Source: Sungkyunkwania multivorans (lineage in GTDB: Bacteria; Bacteroidota; Bacteroidia; Flavobacteriales; Flavobacteriaceae). Taken from it: a stretch of 64,000 nt of DNA. The DNA lies in the NCBI RefSeq assembly GCF_042675645.1, contig NZ_JBHTJH010000017.1:248001-312000 (forward strand). The letters run 5' to 3'. The notes below the pieces were generated by a model that searched no databases, was not told where the DNA came from, and saw nothing but the letters and a program-made list of their open reading frames with translations. Shown in pieces: positions 9,100 to 17,863 of this stretch. The first letter of the stretch is position 1, and each line of letters opens with the position of its first letter. Made by a program: the position numbers and the translations under genes.

Positions 9100-11441
9100 A
9101 CCAAGCAGTACATAATAGATTAATAAGTTTCATCTGGTCAATCGCTGATGATTGCCTACGAGACGTTTATGTAAGAGGTAAATACCGTGATGTCATTCTC
9201 CCAATGGTGGTTTTGCGTAGGCTTGATGCCTTGCTCGAACCGACAAAAGAAGCGGTGATGGAAGAATTGGCATTTCAAAGAGACGAAGCAGGATTTACCG
9301 AATGGGATGAAACAGGTTTGAAAGATGCGAGTGGCTATGTTTTTTACAACACCAGCGAATGGACTTTGCAACGATTGTACGATACGGCAACAAACAGCCA
9401 ACAAATTCTTCAAGCTAACTTTGAAGATTATCTGAATGGTTTCAGTCCTAACGTGAAAGAAATCATCGAGAAATTTAAGCTGAAAAGCCAAATCCGACAC
9501 ATGGCTTCCAAAGATGTGTTGTTGGATGTCTTGGAGAAATTCACTTCGCCACATATCAACCTAACTCCTTTTGAAAAGGAAGATCCAGACGGCAGAAAAC
9601 TTCCACCGCTTTCTAATTTAGGAATGGGTTATGTCTTTGAAGAACTTATTCGAAAGTTCAATGAAGAAAACAACGAAGAAGCAGGAGAACACTTTACACC
9701 TCGTGAAGTGATTGACCTGATGACACATATTGTATTTAACCCTATCAAAGACCAATTGCCGCCTGTGATGACCATTTACGACCCTGCTTGTGGTTCTGGC
9801 GGAATGTTGACCGAATCTCAAAACTTTATCAAGGACGAAGAAGGCGAAATCAGGGCCAAAGGTGATGTGTACTTGTATGGTAAAGAAATCAATGACGAGA
9901 CTTATGCCATCTGTAAGTCCGATATGATGATTAAAGGCAACAATCCTGAAAATATTCGTGTAGGTTCTACGCTTTCTACTGATGAATTTTCTGGAAACAC
10001 CTTTGATTTTATGCTTTCCAATCCTCCTTATGGCAAATCATGGAGTAGTGAGGTAAAATACATCAAAGACGGAAAAGACATCATTGACCCACGTTTTGTA
10101 GTTACCCTAAAAGACTATTGGGGCAATGCCGAAGAAGCTGATGCTACGCCACGCTCATCAGACGGACAGTTGCTGTTTTTAATGGAGATGGTCAACAAAA
10201 TGAAATCCTCCAGCCAAAGTCCGTTAGGTTCTCGTATCGCTTCGGTTCATAACGGTTCTAGTCTGTTTACCGGTGATGCTGGTGGTGGAGAAAGCAACAT
10301 ACGCAGGCACATCATTGAAAACGATTGGCTCGATTGTATCATTCAATTGCCCAATAACTTGTTTTACAATACAGGCATAACTACTTACATCTGGCTATTG
10401 AATAACAATAAAGCAGCCAATCGAAGAGGTAAAGTACTACTTATAGATGCTTCACAGCGTTTTGCCAAACTGCGTAAGAATTTGGGGAACAAAAACTGTG
10501 AATTGACCCCTAATCACATCAAAGAAATTCAACAGGCTTATGCCAATTTTGAACCGATTGAACGGCAAGGCGAAGATGGTTTAGCAGCTAAGGTATTTAA
10601 CAATACAGATTTTGGCTATTACAAAGTAACTATTGACCGCCCTGCCCGACTGAAAGCCCAATTCTCAACCGAACGCATTGCCGATTTACGCTACGACAAA
10701 ACCCTCAAAGAAGCCATGCAATGGGCCTATGGGACCTATGGCGAACAAGTGTATTCCGATTTAAAGTCCATACAAAAAGAGATACTGGATTGGTGTGAGA
10801 AAAACGACCTTGATTTAAACGCCAAAAAGCGAAAAACTTTAACGGCTGCTGCAACCTGGAAAAAGCAAAAGGAAATTCTGGAAACTGCGGAAGCATTGAT
10901 GGCTGCCATTGGCACGGAAGAATACAGCGATTACAACCTCTTTTTGGATGAGGTGAACCAAGAATTAAAAGCTAAAAAAACGAAGCTTTCTGCTAGTGAA
11001 AAGAACCAAATTTTGGCTGCCGTAAGTTGGTATGATGAAACAGCCGAAAAGGTGATTAAGAAAACACAAAAGTTGAGTGGTGATAAATTAGACCAACTCC
11101 TGCATCATTTGGATTGTACCAAAGAACAATTAGCGGATTTCGGCTATTACCCTAGCGGAAAAGCCAATGAATTCATTATTTACGAAAACCAAACCGACTT
11201 GCGCGATAACGAAAGCGTGCCTTTGGCAGAAAACATACACGACTACTTTTTACGTGAAGTAAAACCGCATGTAGAAGAAGCATGGATTGATTTGGACAAA
11301 ACCAAAATTGGCTATGAAATCAGCTTTAACAAGTATTTCTACCAGCACAAGCCACTAAGACCTATTGAGGCAGTAAGTGCAGAAATACTGGAACTAGAAG
11401 AATTAAACGAAGGGCTAATCAAAGAAATTTTGGCATTGTAA
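9096..11441 (+). CDS. hsdM: type I restriction-modification system DNA methyltransferase subunit
   Basis: This 781-aa protein is an N6-adenine methyltransferase of the HsdM family. The N-terminal helical HsdM domain (residues 1-150) precedes the catalytic domain, with SAM motif I DPACGSGG from residue 229 and catalytic motif IV NPPYG from residue 309. A long helical C-terminal region (about 530-781) is larger than in the ~500-aa classical HsdM. With HsdS it should methylate the host recognition site, and with HsdR form the restriction complex. The start ATG overlaps the stop of the decayed XRE regulator, and the stop TAA shares one base with the next ATG, so the operon is translationally coupled. 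Confidence 0.96.
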   Translation: MNQAVHNRLISFIWSIADDCLRDVYVRGKYRDVILPMVVLRRLDALLEPTKEAVMEELAFQRDEAGFTEWDETGLKDASGYVFYNTSEWTLQRLYDTATNSQQILQANFEDYLNGFSPNVKEIIEKFKLKSQIRHMASKDVLLDVLEKFTSPHINLTPFEKEDPDGRKLPPLSNLGMGYVFEELIRKFNEENNEEAGEHFTPREVIDLMTHIVFNPIKDQLPPVMTIYDPACGSGGMLTESQNFIKDEEGEIRAKGDVYLYGKEINDETYAICKSDMMIKGNNPENIRVGSTLSTDEFSGNTFDFMLSNPPYGKSWSSEVKYIKDGKDIIDPRFVVTLKDYWGNAEEADATPRSSDGQLLFLMEMVNKMKSSSQSPLGSRIASVHNGSSLFTGDAGGGESNIRRHIIENDWLDCIIQLPNNLFYNTGITTYIWLLNNNKAANRRGKVLLIDASQRFAKLRKNLGNKNCELTPNHIKEIQQAYANFEPIERQGEDGLAAKVFNNTDFGYYKVTIDRPARLKAQFSTERIADLRYDKTLKEAMQWAYGTYGEQVYSDLKSIQKEILDWCEKNDLDLNAKKRKTLTAAATWKKQKEILETAEALMAAIGTEEYSDYNLFLDEVNQELKAKKTKLSASEKNQILAAVSWYDETAEKVIKKTQKLSGDKLDQLLHHLDCTKEQLADFGYYPSGKANEFIIYENQTDLRDNESVPLAENIHDYFLREVKPHVEEAWIDLDKTKIGYEISFNKYFYQHKPLRPIEAVSAEILELEELNEGLIKEILAL

Positions 11442-13186
11442 TGATAAACGCGAATAAAGAAAAACTACAGTCCTTCTATCAAGGAAATTTACAATATGAA
11501 ATCCCATTTTTCCAAAGGGCTTACGTTTGGTCAGAAGAAAATTGGACTATATTCTGGGAACATTTACTTAGCGAACTGGAAGCATACGAAAAGGGCGATA
11601 ATAGCGAACATTTTATTGGCACCATCATCACCAAACAAAAGGAAAGCAGAAACCTGAGTGAGAACGTGGTAGAACTTATTGATGGCCAACAGCGATTGAC
11701 AACCATTTCCATTTTCTTAAAAGCACTTGCCGATACAGTAAGCGGCGAACTACCCAATCTTAAAAATAGCCTAGAGAATTTGTTGTGGTTTGAAGATAGC
11801 TATGGCAAACGCCATTACAGAATGCGACATAGCCGCATCGACGCTCCCAATTTTTTAAAGGCGATGGAAACACCAGAAACCATTACTGATGAAGATTCAA
11901 GTTCTATTCTTCAAGCGTACAGCTATTTTCTTAAAAGACTTAAGGACATCAATGACCAAAAAAGAGAAAAGCTCAAACAGGTGCTATTGCACAAAATCCC
12001 TGTAATTAGCATGCTGCTGGATAAAAATGATGACGAGCAGGAAATATTTGACACCATCAACTCTTTGGGTGTTAGGCTCACTATTGGAGAACTGCTCAAG
12101 AACTATATGTTCAAAGAGTCATCATTGATTGAACTTTATGATAGTAAATGGTTGGCGATTTTTGAAAATGACGAAGAACAAGTTGATTATTGGAGTACTG
12201 AGCGTTCATCGGGGCGGGTAAAGCGTGACAACATGGAATTGTTGCTCTACTGCTTTTTAATTATCGAAACCAAAAAAGAGATACGCCTCGACCGCTTGTT
12301 TAAGGAATACAAACTGTATTTAAAAGATAAAACAGTAGAAGAAAAAAAGGACTTTTTGTTGCGCCTGAGTAATCTGGCCAATATTTATTCGAAGATGCCG
12401 CAAGAAAAAGAACTGGTGGAAATCAAGTTCAGCGATTCGGAAAAGCGCTTCTTTCACTTGCTAGAAAATCTTGAAATCACGACTATCTTTCCATTGGTAT
12501 TGTACTTGTACAAGAATATCACCGATCAACAAGATTTACTCAAAGCATTTGCGTTGTTGGAATCATATTTGGCCTTAAGGCAGATTTGCAAATTCACTAC
12601 TAAGAACTACAACAACCTCTTTATTCAAATCATTAGGGCTTTAGAAAAACCTATAGACAAAGAAGGCCCAACTTCGGTTGACATTAGCAGTACTCATTTA
12701 CGAGAAATCTTAGCATCGTTTACTGAGTTTGGAAACCGTTTCCCGACAGAACTTGAAATCAAAGAAGCATTTAAAGGCAGTGTGTTATCCAATAAACAAG
12801 CGGGTGAACTGCTGTTTATTATTGCTTTGAAAGACTTGGATTCTGAATATTCCGATTCTAAAACGCTTTCATCCAAATCCTTTTCGGTGGAACATATGAT
12901 GCCCAAAAAGTGGGAAGAAAATTGGGGCGAACCTGATTTTGACGAATTGGCAAAATATAAAAGAAAGCAGAAGCTGTTGACTCTTGGTAATCTTACGCTC
13001 ATCACTAAAAACCTAAACAGCAAGCTAAGGAACCAAGCCTGGGAAGACAAAAAGAAAACGCTCAAAGAGTACTCTTCTTTAAAAATGACCACTGCATTTT
13101 TGGATAAGGAACAGTGGAACGAAGACACCATTGAAGAACGGGCTAATTTATTGGCTACTAAAGCAATTGACATATGGACATGGTAG
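11441..13186 (+). CDS. DUF262/DUF1524 (GmrSD/SspE-like) protein nested in the type I RM operon
   Basis: The 581-aa protein has an N-terminal DUF262 domain with the diagnostic DGQQR motif at residues 81-85 (ELIDGQQRLTTIS) and FQRAYVW near residue 25. Its C-terminus is a DUF1524 domain with an HNH-like arrangement: His485 in VEHMMPK, Asn517 in TLGNLTLI, then NSKLRNQAW. In GmrSD and SspE enzymes DUF262 is a nucleotide-hydrolysing DNA-sensing module and DUF1524 an HNH nuclease that cuts modified or phage DNA. Here it lies between hsdM and hsdS with 1-base and 13-base overlaps, so it is co-expressed with the RM system. An anti-phage effector role is inferred; substrate is unknown. Confidence 0.88.
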   Translation: MINANKEKLQSFYQGNLQYEIPFFQRAYVWSEENWTIFWEHLLSELEAYEKGDNSEHFIGTIITKQKESRNLSENVVELIDGQQRLTTISIFLKALADTVSGELPNLKNSLENLLWFEDSYGKRHYRMRHSRIDAPNFLKAMETPETITDEDSSSILQAYSYFLKRLKDINDQKREKLKQVLLHKIPVISMLLDKNDDEQEIFDTINSLGVRLTIGELLKNYMFKESSLIELYDSKWLAIFENDEEQVDYWSTERSSGRVKRDNMELLLYCFLIIETKKEIRLDRLFKEYKLYLKDKTVEEKKDFLLRLSNLANIYSKMPQEKELVEIKFSDSEKRFFHLLENLEITTIFPLVLYLYKNITDQQDLLKAFALLESYLALRQICKFTTKNYNNLFIQIIRALEKPIDKEGPTSVDISSTHLREILASFTEFGNRFPTELEIKEAFKGSVLSNKQAGELLFIIALKDLDSEYSDSKTLSSKSFSVEHMMPKKWEENWGEPDFDELAKYKRKQKLLTLGNLTLITKNLNSKLRNQAWEDKKKTLKEYSSLKMTTAFLDKEQWNEDTIEERANLLATKAIDIWTW

Positions 13187-14556
13187 CACAAAAAACAACA
13201 TTCCAAAAATATCCCGCTTACAAAGAATCGGGTGTTGAATGGTTGGGTAAGATTCCTAAGGAATGGGAAGTAAAGAAATTAAAATTTGTTGGAAATATTT
13301 ACGCAGGAATCAATGGAAAAAAAGGAGATGATTTCAGTAAAGAATATAAAAAAGGTTTAAAGCCATTTATTCCTTTTACAAATATTTGTAATAATTCAAA
13401 AATAGATGAGATTCAATATCAATTTGTTAAGATTGATGAAAAGGAGAACCAGAATAGAGTGAAAGCAAATGATATTCTTTTTCTTATGAGTAGTGAAACA
13501 TTGGATGATATTGCCAAATGCTCAATTTATTTGGGAATGAATGAAGAGCTATATTTGAATTCATTTTGCAAAGGTTTTAGAATTTCAAATCCCGACATAA
13601 ATCCAAAGTATATAAACTATCTATTCTCAAGTAAAATTTATAGAAATTATTTTGCTCTTGTAGGAAGAGGTTTTACTAGAATAAATTTAAAGCAAGAATT
13701 TATTAATGATGCTCTGATAACTATTCCAACACTCTCAGAACAAACCGCCATTGCCAATTTCCTAGACGACAAAACCGCCAAAATAGACCGAGCCATTACC
13801 CAAAAAGAAAGGATGATTGAATTGCTCAAAGAACGCAAGCAAATCATCATTCAAAATGCGGTAACTAAAGGCCTTGACCCAAACGCCAAAATGAAACACA
13901 GTGGTGTGGAATGGATTGGGGAGATACCGGAACATTGGGAGGTGAAGAAGTTCCGTTATGTATTCAACCTAGGTAAAGGTTTAACCATTACAAAGGAGAA
14001 TTTACAGGACGAAGGAATTGCGTGTGTAAACTATGGTGAAATCCATTCGAAGTATGGTTTTGAAGTCAACCCTGAGATTCATGAACTGAAATGTGTAGAC
14101 ATTGAGTATCTGAAAAGTTCGCCAAACGCCCTACTTAAACAAGGCGATTTCGTTTTCGCAGATACATCTGAAGATATTGAAGGCTCAGGAAATTTCACCT
14201 ATTTAAACAGTAAGCAAAAAACATTTGCCGGTTACCATACTGTAATAGCAAGACCAAAACGTATTGTCAATTCAAGATTTTTAGCGTATTCATTTGATTC
14301 TTTATCATTTCGTAATCAAATAAGAAATAAAGTTAAGGGAGTTAAAGTATACAGCATAACTCAATCAATTCTTAGTGAACCAGTTGTATGGTTGCCAACA
14401 ATAAAAGAGCAAGAAGAAATAGTAGCATTTTTAGATAATAAATGCATTATGTACGATCAATCTATTAACCTGAATGTAAGGCAAATCAATAAACTCAAAG
14501 AATACAAAGCCACACTAATTGACAGTGCGGTAACGGGTAAAATAAAAGTGTGTTAA
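13174..14556 (+). CDS. hsdS: type I restriction-modification system specificity subunit
   Basis: The 460-aa HsdS has two target recognition domains, each opened by the same motif: SGVEWLGKIPKEWE at residue 19 and SGVEWIGEIPEHWE at residue 243. Conserved coiled-coil spacers follow each TRD (TAIANFLDDKTAKIDRAI and EEIVAFLDNK). The protein defines the bipartite DNA site recognised by the HsdM/HsdR complex. Its start overlaps the DUF262 gene by 13 bases. DNA coding for TRD1 (about 13280-13735) is clearly more AT-rich than the flanking spacer and neighbouring genes, suggesting that this TRD was acquired by recombination. Confidence 0.94.
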   Translation: MDMVAQKTTFQKYPAYKESGVEWLGKIPKEWEVKKLKFVGNIYAGINGKKGDDFSKEYKKGLKPFIPFTNICNNSKIDEIQYQFVKIDEKENQNRVKANDILFLMSSETLDDIAKCSIYLGMNEELYLNSFCKGFRISNPDINPKYINYLFSSKIYRNYFALVGRGFTRINLKQEFINDALITIPTLSEQTAIANFLDDKTAKIDRAITQKERMIELLKERKQIIIQNAVTKGLDPNAKMKHSGVEWIGEIPEHWEVKKFRYVFNLGKGLTITKENLQDEGIACVNYGEIHSKYGFEVNPEIHELKCVDIEYLKSSPNALLKQGDFVFADTSEDIEGSGNFTYLNSKQKTFAGYHTVIARPKRIVNSRFLAYSFDSLSFRNQIRNKVKGVKVYSITQSILSEPVVWLPTIKEQEEIVAFLDNKCIMYDQSINLNVRQINKLKEYKATLIDSAVTGKIKVC

Positions 14557-14557
14557 C

Positions 14558-17500
14558 ATGGTATCACAAACAAATGAACAGGCACTGGAAGCTGCCGTTG
14601 AAAAAGCCTTAACGGGTGCTTGCTTAGAAGATTTAAAAGCAGCTGGGAATACCGTACAAGAAGCGCAAGCCTTGTACCGTTCAGGCAATGGCTATTACAT
14701 TGGTGATACTAATGATTTTAATGCTAAATACGCCTTAGACGAAACCCGATTCTGGCACTTTTTAGAAGCAACTCAAAAAGAAGAACTCGAAAAACTGCAA
14801 CGTTCAGCCGACTGGAAACTTAAAATTCTGGAACGCTACGACCGTATGGTGAAGAAATACGGCATCCTGCGTTTATTACGTAAAGGCTTAGAAGTAGAAG
14901 ATGCCCATTTCACTTTGCTGTATCAATTGCCTATGGCAAGCAGCAGCCAATCGGTGAAAGATAATTTTGCCAAAAATGAGTTTAGCGTTACCCGTCAAGT
15001 TCGCTATAACCTAGATAATACAAGAGAAGAAATTGACATGGTGGTATTTGTCAATGGTTTGGCTATTGCCACCTTGGAGCTTAAAAACCAATGGACTGGT
15101 CAAAATGCCAAAGTACATGGCATTAAACAATACAAATATGACAGAGACATTCGCCAGCCTTTGCTGAATTTTGGTCGTGCCATTGTTCATTTTGCAGTAG
15201 ATACGGATGAAGTGTATATGTGCACCAAGCTTGATGGAAGCAAATCATTCTTTCTACCATTTAACAAAGGACACAATAACGGAAAAGGCAATCCACCCAA
15301 TCCTTTCGGGCATAAATCGGCCTATTTATGGGAAGAAGTTTTTACTAGAGAAAGTTTAGCAAACATCATTCAGCATTTTGTCCGCTTTGATGGTAAAGCC
15401 ACAGATGCGTTAAGCAAGCGCACCTTATTTTTTCCGCGTTACCATCAAATGGATGTGGTACGTAAAATTCTCGACCATGCTTCTAAAAATGGCGTGGGTC
15501 ACACCTATTTAATTCAGCATTCCGCAGGTTCTGGAAAATCTAATTCCATTACTTGGGCGGGTTATCAGTTGATAGAAACGTACCCCGAACAGGAAGGATT
15601 ACCCGGTTCAAAAGGCATTCAAAATCCCTTGTTCGATTCGGTCATTGTGGTAACAGATAGAAGATTGTTAGATAAACAGCTTCGAGAGAACATCAAGGAA
15701 TTTTCTGAGGTTAAAAATATTGTCGCCCCTGCTTTTTCATCCAAAGATTTAAAAGACAATCTAGAGCAAGGCAAAAAGATCATCATTACCACCATTCAGA
15801 AATTTCCATTTATAGTAGACGGCATTGCTGATTTAAGCGATAAACGCTTTGCAGTAATCATAGATGAAGCACATAGTTCACAAAGCGGAACAGCCGCAGG
15901 AAAGATGAACCAAGCCATGGGCATGGGTGAAAATGAAGAAGAGGAAGAAGACGCACAGGATAAAATCTTAAAAGCCATGCAAGCCCGAAAAATGAAAGGC
16001 AATGCATCTTATTTGGCTTTTACGGCAACTCCAAAAAATGCCACCTTAGAGCGCTTTGGGAGCAAACAGGAAAATGGTTCTTTCAAACCTTTCCACTTGT
16101 ACTCCATGAAGCAAGCCATTGAGGAAGGCTTTATTCTGGATGTTTTAGCGAATTACACTATCTACAAAAGCTACTACGAAATAGAAAAGTCGATTGAAGA
16201 CAATCCACTTTTTGATACGAAGAAAGCACAAAAGAAATTGCGTGCCTATGTAGAGCGAGACAAACGCACCATTGCTACTAAAGCTGAAATTATGTTGGAG
16301 CACTTTATCAGCAAGGTGTACAACACCAAAAAGCTAAAAGGAAAAGCCAAGGGTATGGTGGTGACTCAAAATATTGAATCAGCCATTCGTTATTACTTAG
16401 CCATCAAACGCATTTTAGCAGAGAAAGGAAATCCGTTCAAAATTGCCGTAGCGTTTTCGGGCAAGAAAAAGGTAGATGGCGTTGAATATACCGAAGCGGA
16501 TTTAAACGGATTTGGGGAAAAAGATACCCGAGACATGTTTGACTCGGACGAATATCGATTGTTGGTAGTAGCTAACAAATACCTCACAGGCTTTGACCAA
16601 CCCAAGCTTTGTACCATGTACGTAGATAAGAAACTACAAGGTGTAATGGCTGTTCAGGCTTTGAGTAGATTGAATCGTTCTGCTGATAAACTAGGTAAGA
16701 AAACCGAAGACTTGTTCATTTTGGATTTCTTCAATCAAGTAGATGATATCAAAGCATCCTTTGATCCATTTTACACTTCTACTTCATTGAGTGGCGCAAC
16801 AGACATCAATGTACTGCACGAATTGAAAGGTACTTTAGATGATGCAGCAGTGTACGAATGGTCAGAAGTAGAAACCTTTGTAAACAAGTATTTTGAAGGT
16901 GTAGATGCACAACAACTCAGTCCAATTATTGATGTTGCTGCCAATCGTTTCAATCAGGAATTAGAATTGGAAGATGATGAAAAAGCAGACATTAAAATCA
17001 AGGCAAAGCAGTTTGTTAAGATCTACGGTCAAATGGCTTCCATTATGCCCTATGAGGTACTAGATTGGGAAAAGTTGTTTTGGTTCTTAAAGTTCTTAGT
17101 TCCCAAATTGATTGTGAAAACCAAAGAAGATGAATTGATTGATGAGCTATTGGAATCAGTTGATTTATCCACCTACGGCTTAGAACGCACAAAATTGAAT
17201 CACACTATTGGGTTGGATGATTCTGAAACCGAAGTAGATCCACAAAACCCAAATCCAAGAGGAGCGCATGGCGGAGAAGAAGAAAAAGATCCACTGGATG
17301 AAATCATCAGAACATTTAATGAAAGATGGTTTCATGGTTGGGATGCAACACCAGAAGACCAACGTGTGAAGTTTGTGACTTTGAGTAAGCATATCCAAGC
17401 TCACCCAGACTATCAATCCAAAGTAGCTGACAACAAAGATGTACAGAACCGAGATTTGGCATTTAAGAAAATACTAGATGATGTAATGAGCCAGCAAAGG

Positions 17501-17614
17501 AAAAAAGAGTTGGATTTGTATAAACTCTATGCAAAAGACGATTCCTTTTACCAGGCCTTTTTTGACACTATGAAACGAATGATTGAAAATCCTAACTTTG
17601 GAAAATCGGTATAA
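14558..17614 (+). CDS. hsdR: type I restriction endonuclease subunit R
   Basis: This 1018-aa protein has the three expected parts. The N-terminal nuclease domain shows a PD-(D/E)xK core with Asp160 and Glu174-Leu-Lys176 (TLELKNQW). The SF2 translocase has Walker A AGSGKS (residues 323-328), DEAH box at 436-439 and motif III TATP at 489-492. A helical C-terminus should contact the methylase core. It cuts unmodified DNA after ATP-driven translocation. The start lies one base past the hsdS stop, as the last gene of the hsdM-DUF262-hsdS-hsdR operon. All key residues are present, so the system appears active. Confidence 0.96.
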   Translation: MVSQTNEQALEAAVEKALTGACLEDLKAAGNTVQEAQALYRSGNGYYIGDTNDFNAKYALDETRFWHFLEATQKEELEKLQRSADWKLKILERYDRMVKKYGILRLLRKGLEVEDAHFTLLYQLPMASSSQSVKDNFAKNEFSVTRQVRYNLDNTREEIDMVVFVNGLAIATLELKNQWTGQNAKVHGIKQYKYDRDIRQPLLNFGRAIVHFAVDTDEVYMCTKLDGSKSFFLPFNKGHNNGKGNPPNPFGHKSAYLWEEVFTRESLANIIQHFVRFDGKATDALSKRTLFFPRYHQMDVVRKILDHASKNGVGHTYLIQHSAGSGKSNSITWAGYQLIETYPEQEGLPGSKGIQNPLFDSVIVVTDRRLLDKQLRENIKEFSEVKNIVAPAFSSKDLKDNLEQGKKIIITTIQKFPFIVDGIADLSDKRFAVIIDEAHSSQSGTAAGKMNQAMGMGENEEEEEDAQDKILKAMQARKMKGNASYLAFTATPKNATLERFGSKQENGSFKPFHLYSMKQAIEEGFILDVLANYTIYKSYYEIEKSIEDNPLFDTKKAQKKLRAYVERDKRTIATKAEIMLEHFISKVYNTKKLKGKAKGMVVTQNIESAIRYYLAIKRILAEKGNPFKIAVAFSGKKKVDGVEYTEADLNGFGEKDTRDMFDSDEYRLLVVANKYLTGFDQPKLCTMYVDKKLQGVMAVQALSRLNRSADKLGKKTEDLFILDFFNQVDDIKASFDPFYTSTSLSGATDINVLHELKGTLDDAAVYEWSEVETFVNKYFEGVDAQQLSPIIDVAANRFNQELELEDDEKADIKIKAKQFVKIYGQMASIMPYEVLDWEKLFWFLKFLVPKLIVKTKEDELIDELLESVDLSTYGLERTKLNHTIGLDDSETEVDPQNPNPRGAHGGEEEKDPLDEIIRTFNERWFHGWDATPEDQRVKFVTLSKHIQAHPDYQSKVADNKDVQNRDLAFKKILDDVMSQQRKKELDLYKLYAKDDSFYQAFFDTMKRMIENPNFGKSV

Positions 17615-17652
17615 TCAAGCACTATTCTCCTCCGATCTTCTACCACAGAACA

Positions 17653-17678
17653 AAAACCCCATCCTTCAGCTGGGTTTT
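17653..17678 (+). terminator. probable terminator of the hsd operon
   Basis: AAAACCC and GGGTTTT arms flank a 12-base loop about 40 bases past the hsdR stop, followed by a run rich in T (CTTTTT). Confidence 0.65.
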
Positions 17679-17863
17679 CTTTTTGACCTATTTTTTTAGA
17701 ATTACCTCTCAAAAAAACAGCAACTCTAAACCAAACTCTTAATATACTTTTAAGACAACTGGTCAAGGATATTTCTTATCTTTTATGTAGCTTTAAATTG
17801 ATCATTAACATGGAGTTGATCGTGTCTCACAGTTGGATGTGATGCTCCTAGTTGCACCAGAAA

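Noticed and set aside
13174..14556. hsdS as two fused half genes or a duplication error
   Set aside because: Two TRDs with matching entry motifs and spacers are the normal HsdS layout.
8531..17614. BREX, DISARM or Ssp system
   Set aside because: No PglX/PglZ, DrmAB or dnd/ssp genes are present; only the DUF262 gene is shared with SspE-like systems.
17852..17863. TTG start for the carboxypeptidase-regulatory-like protein
   Set aside because: ATG 17864 four codons later gives the same signal peptide with a more usual start codon.
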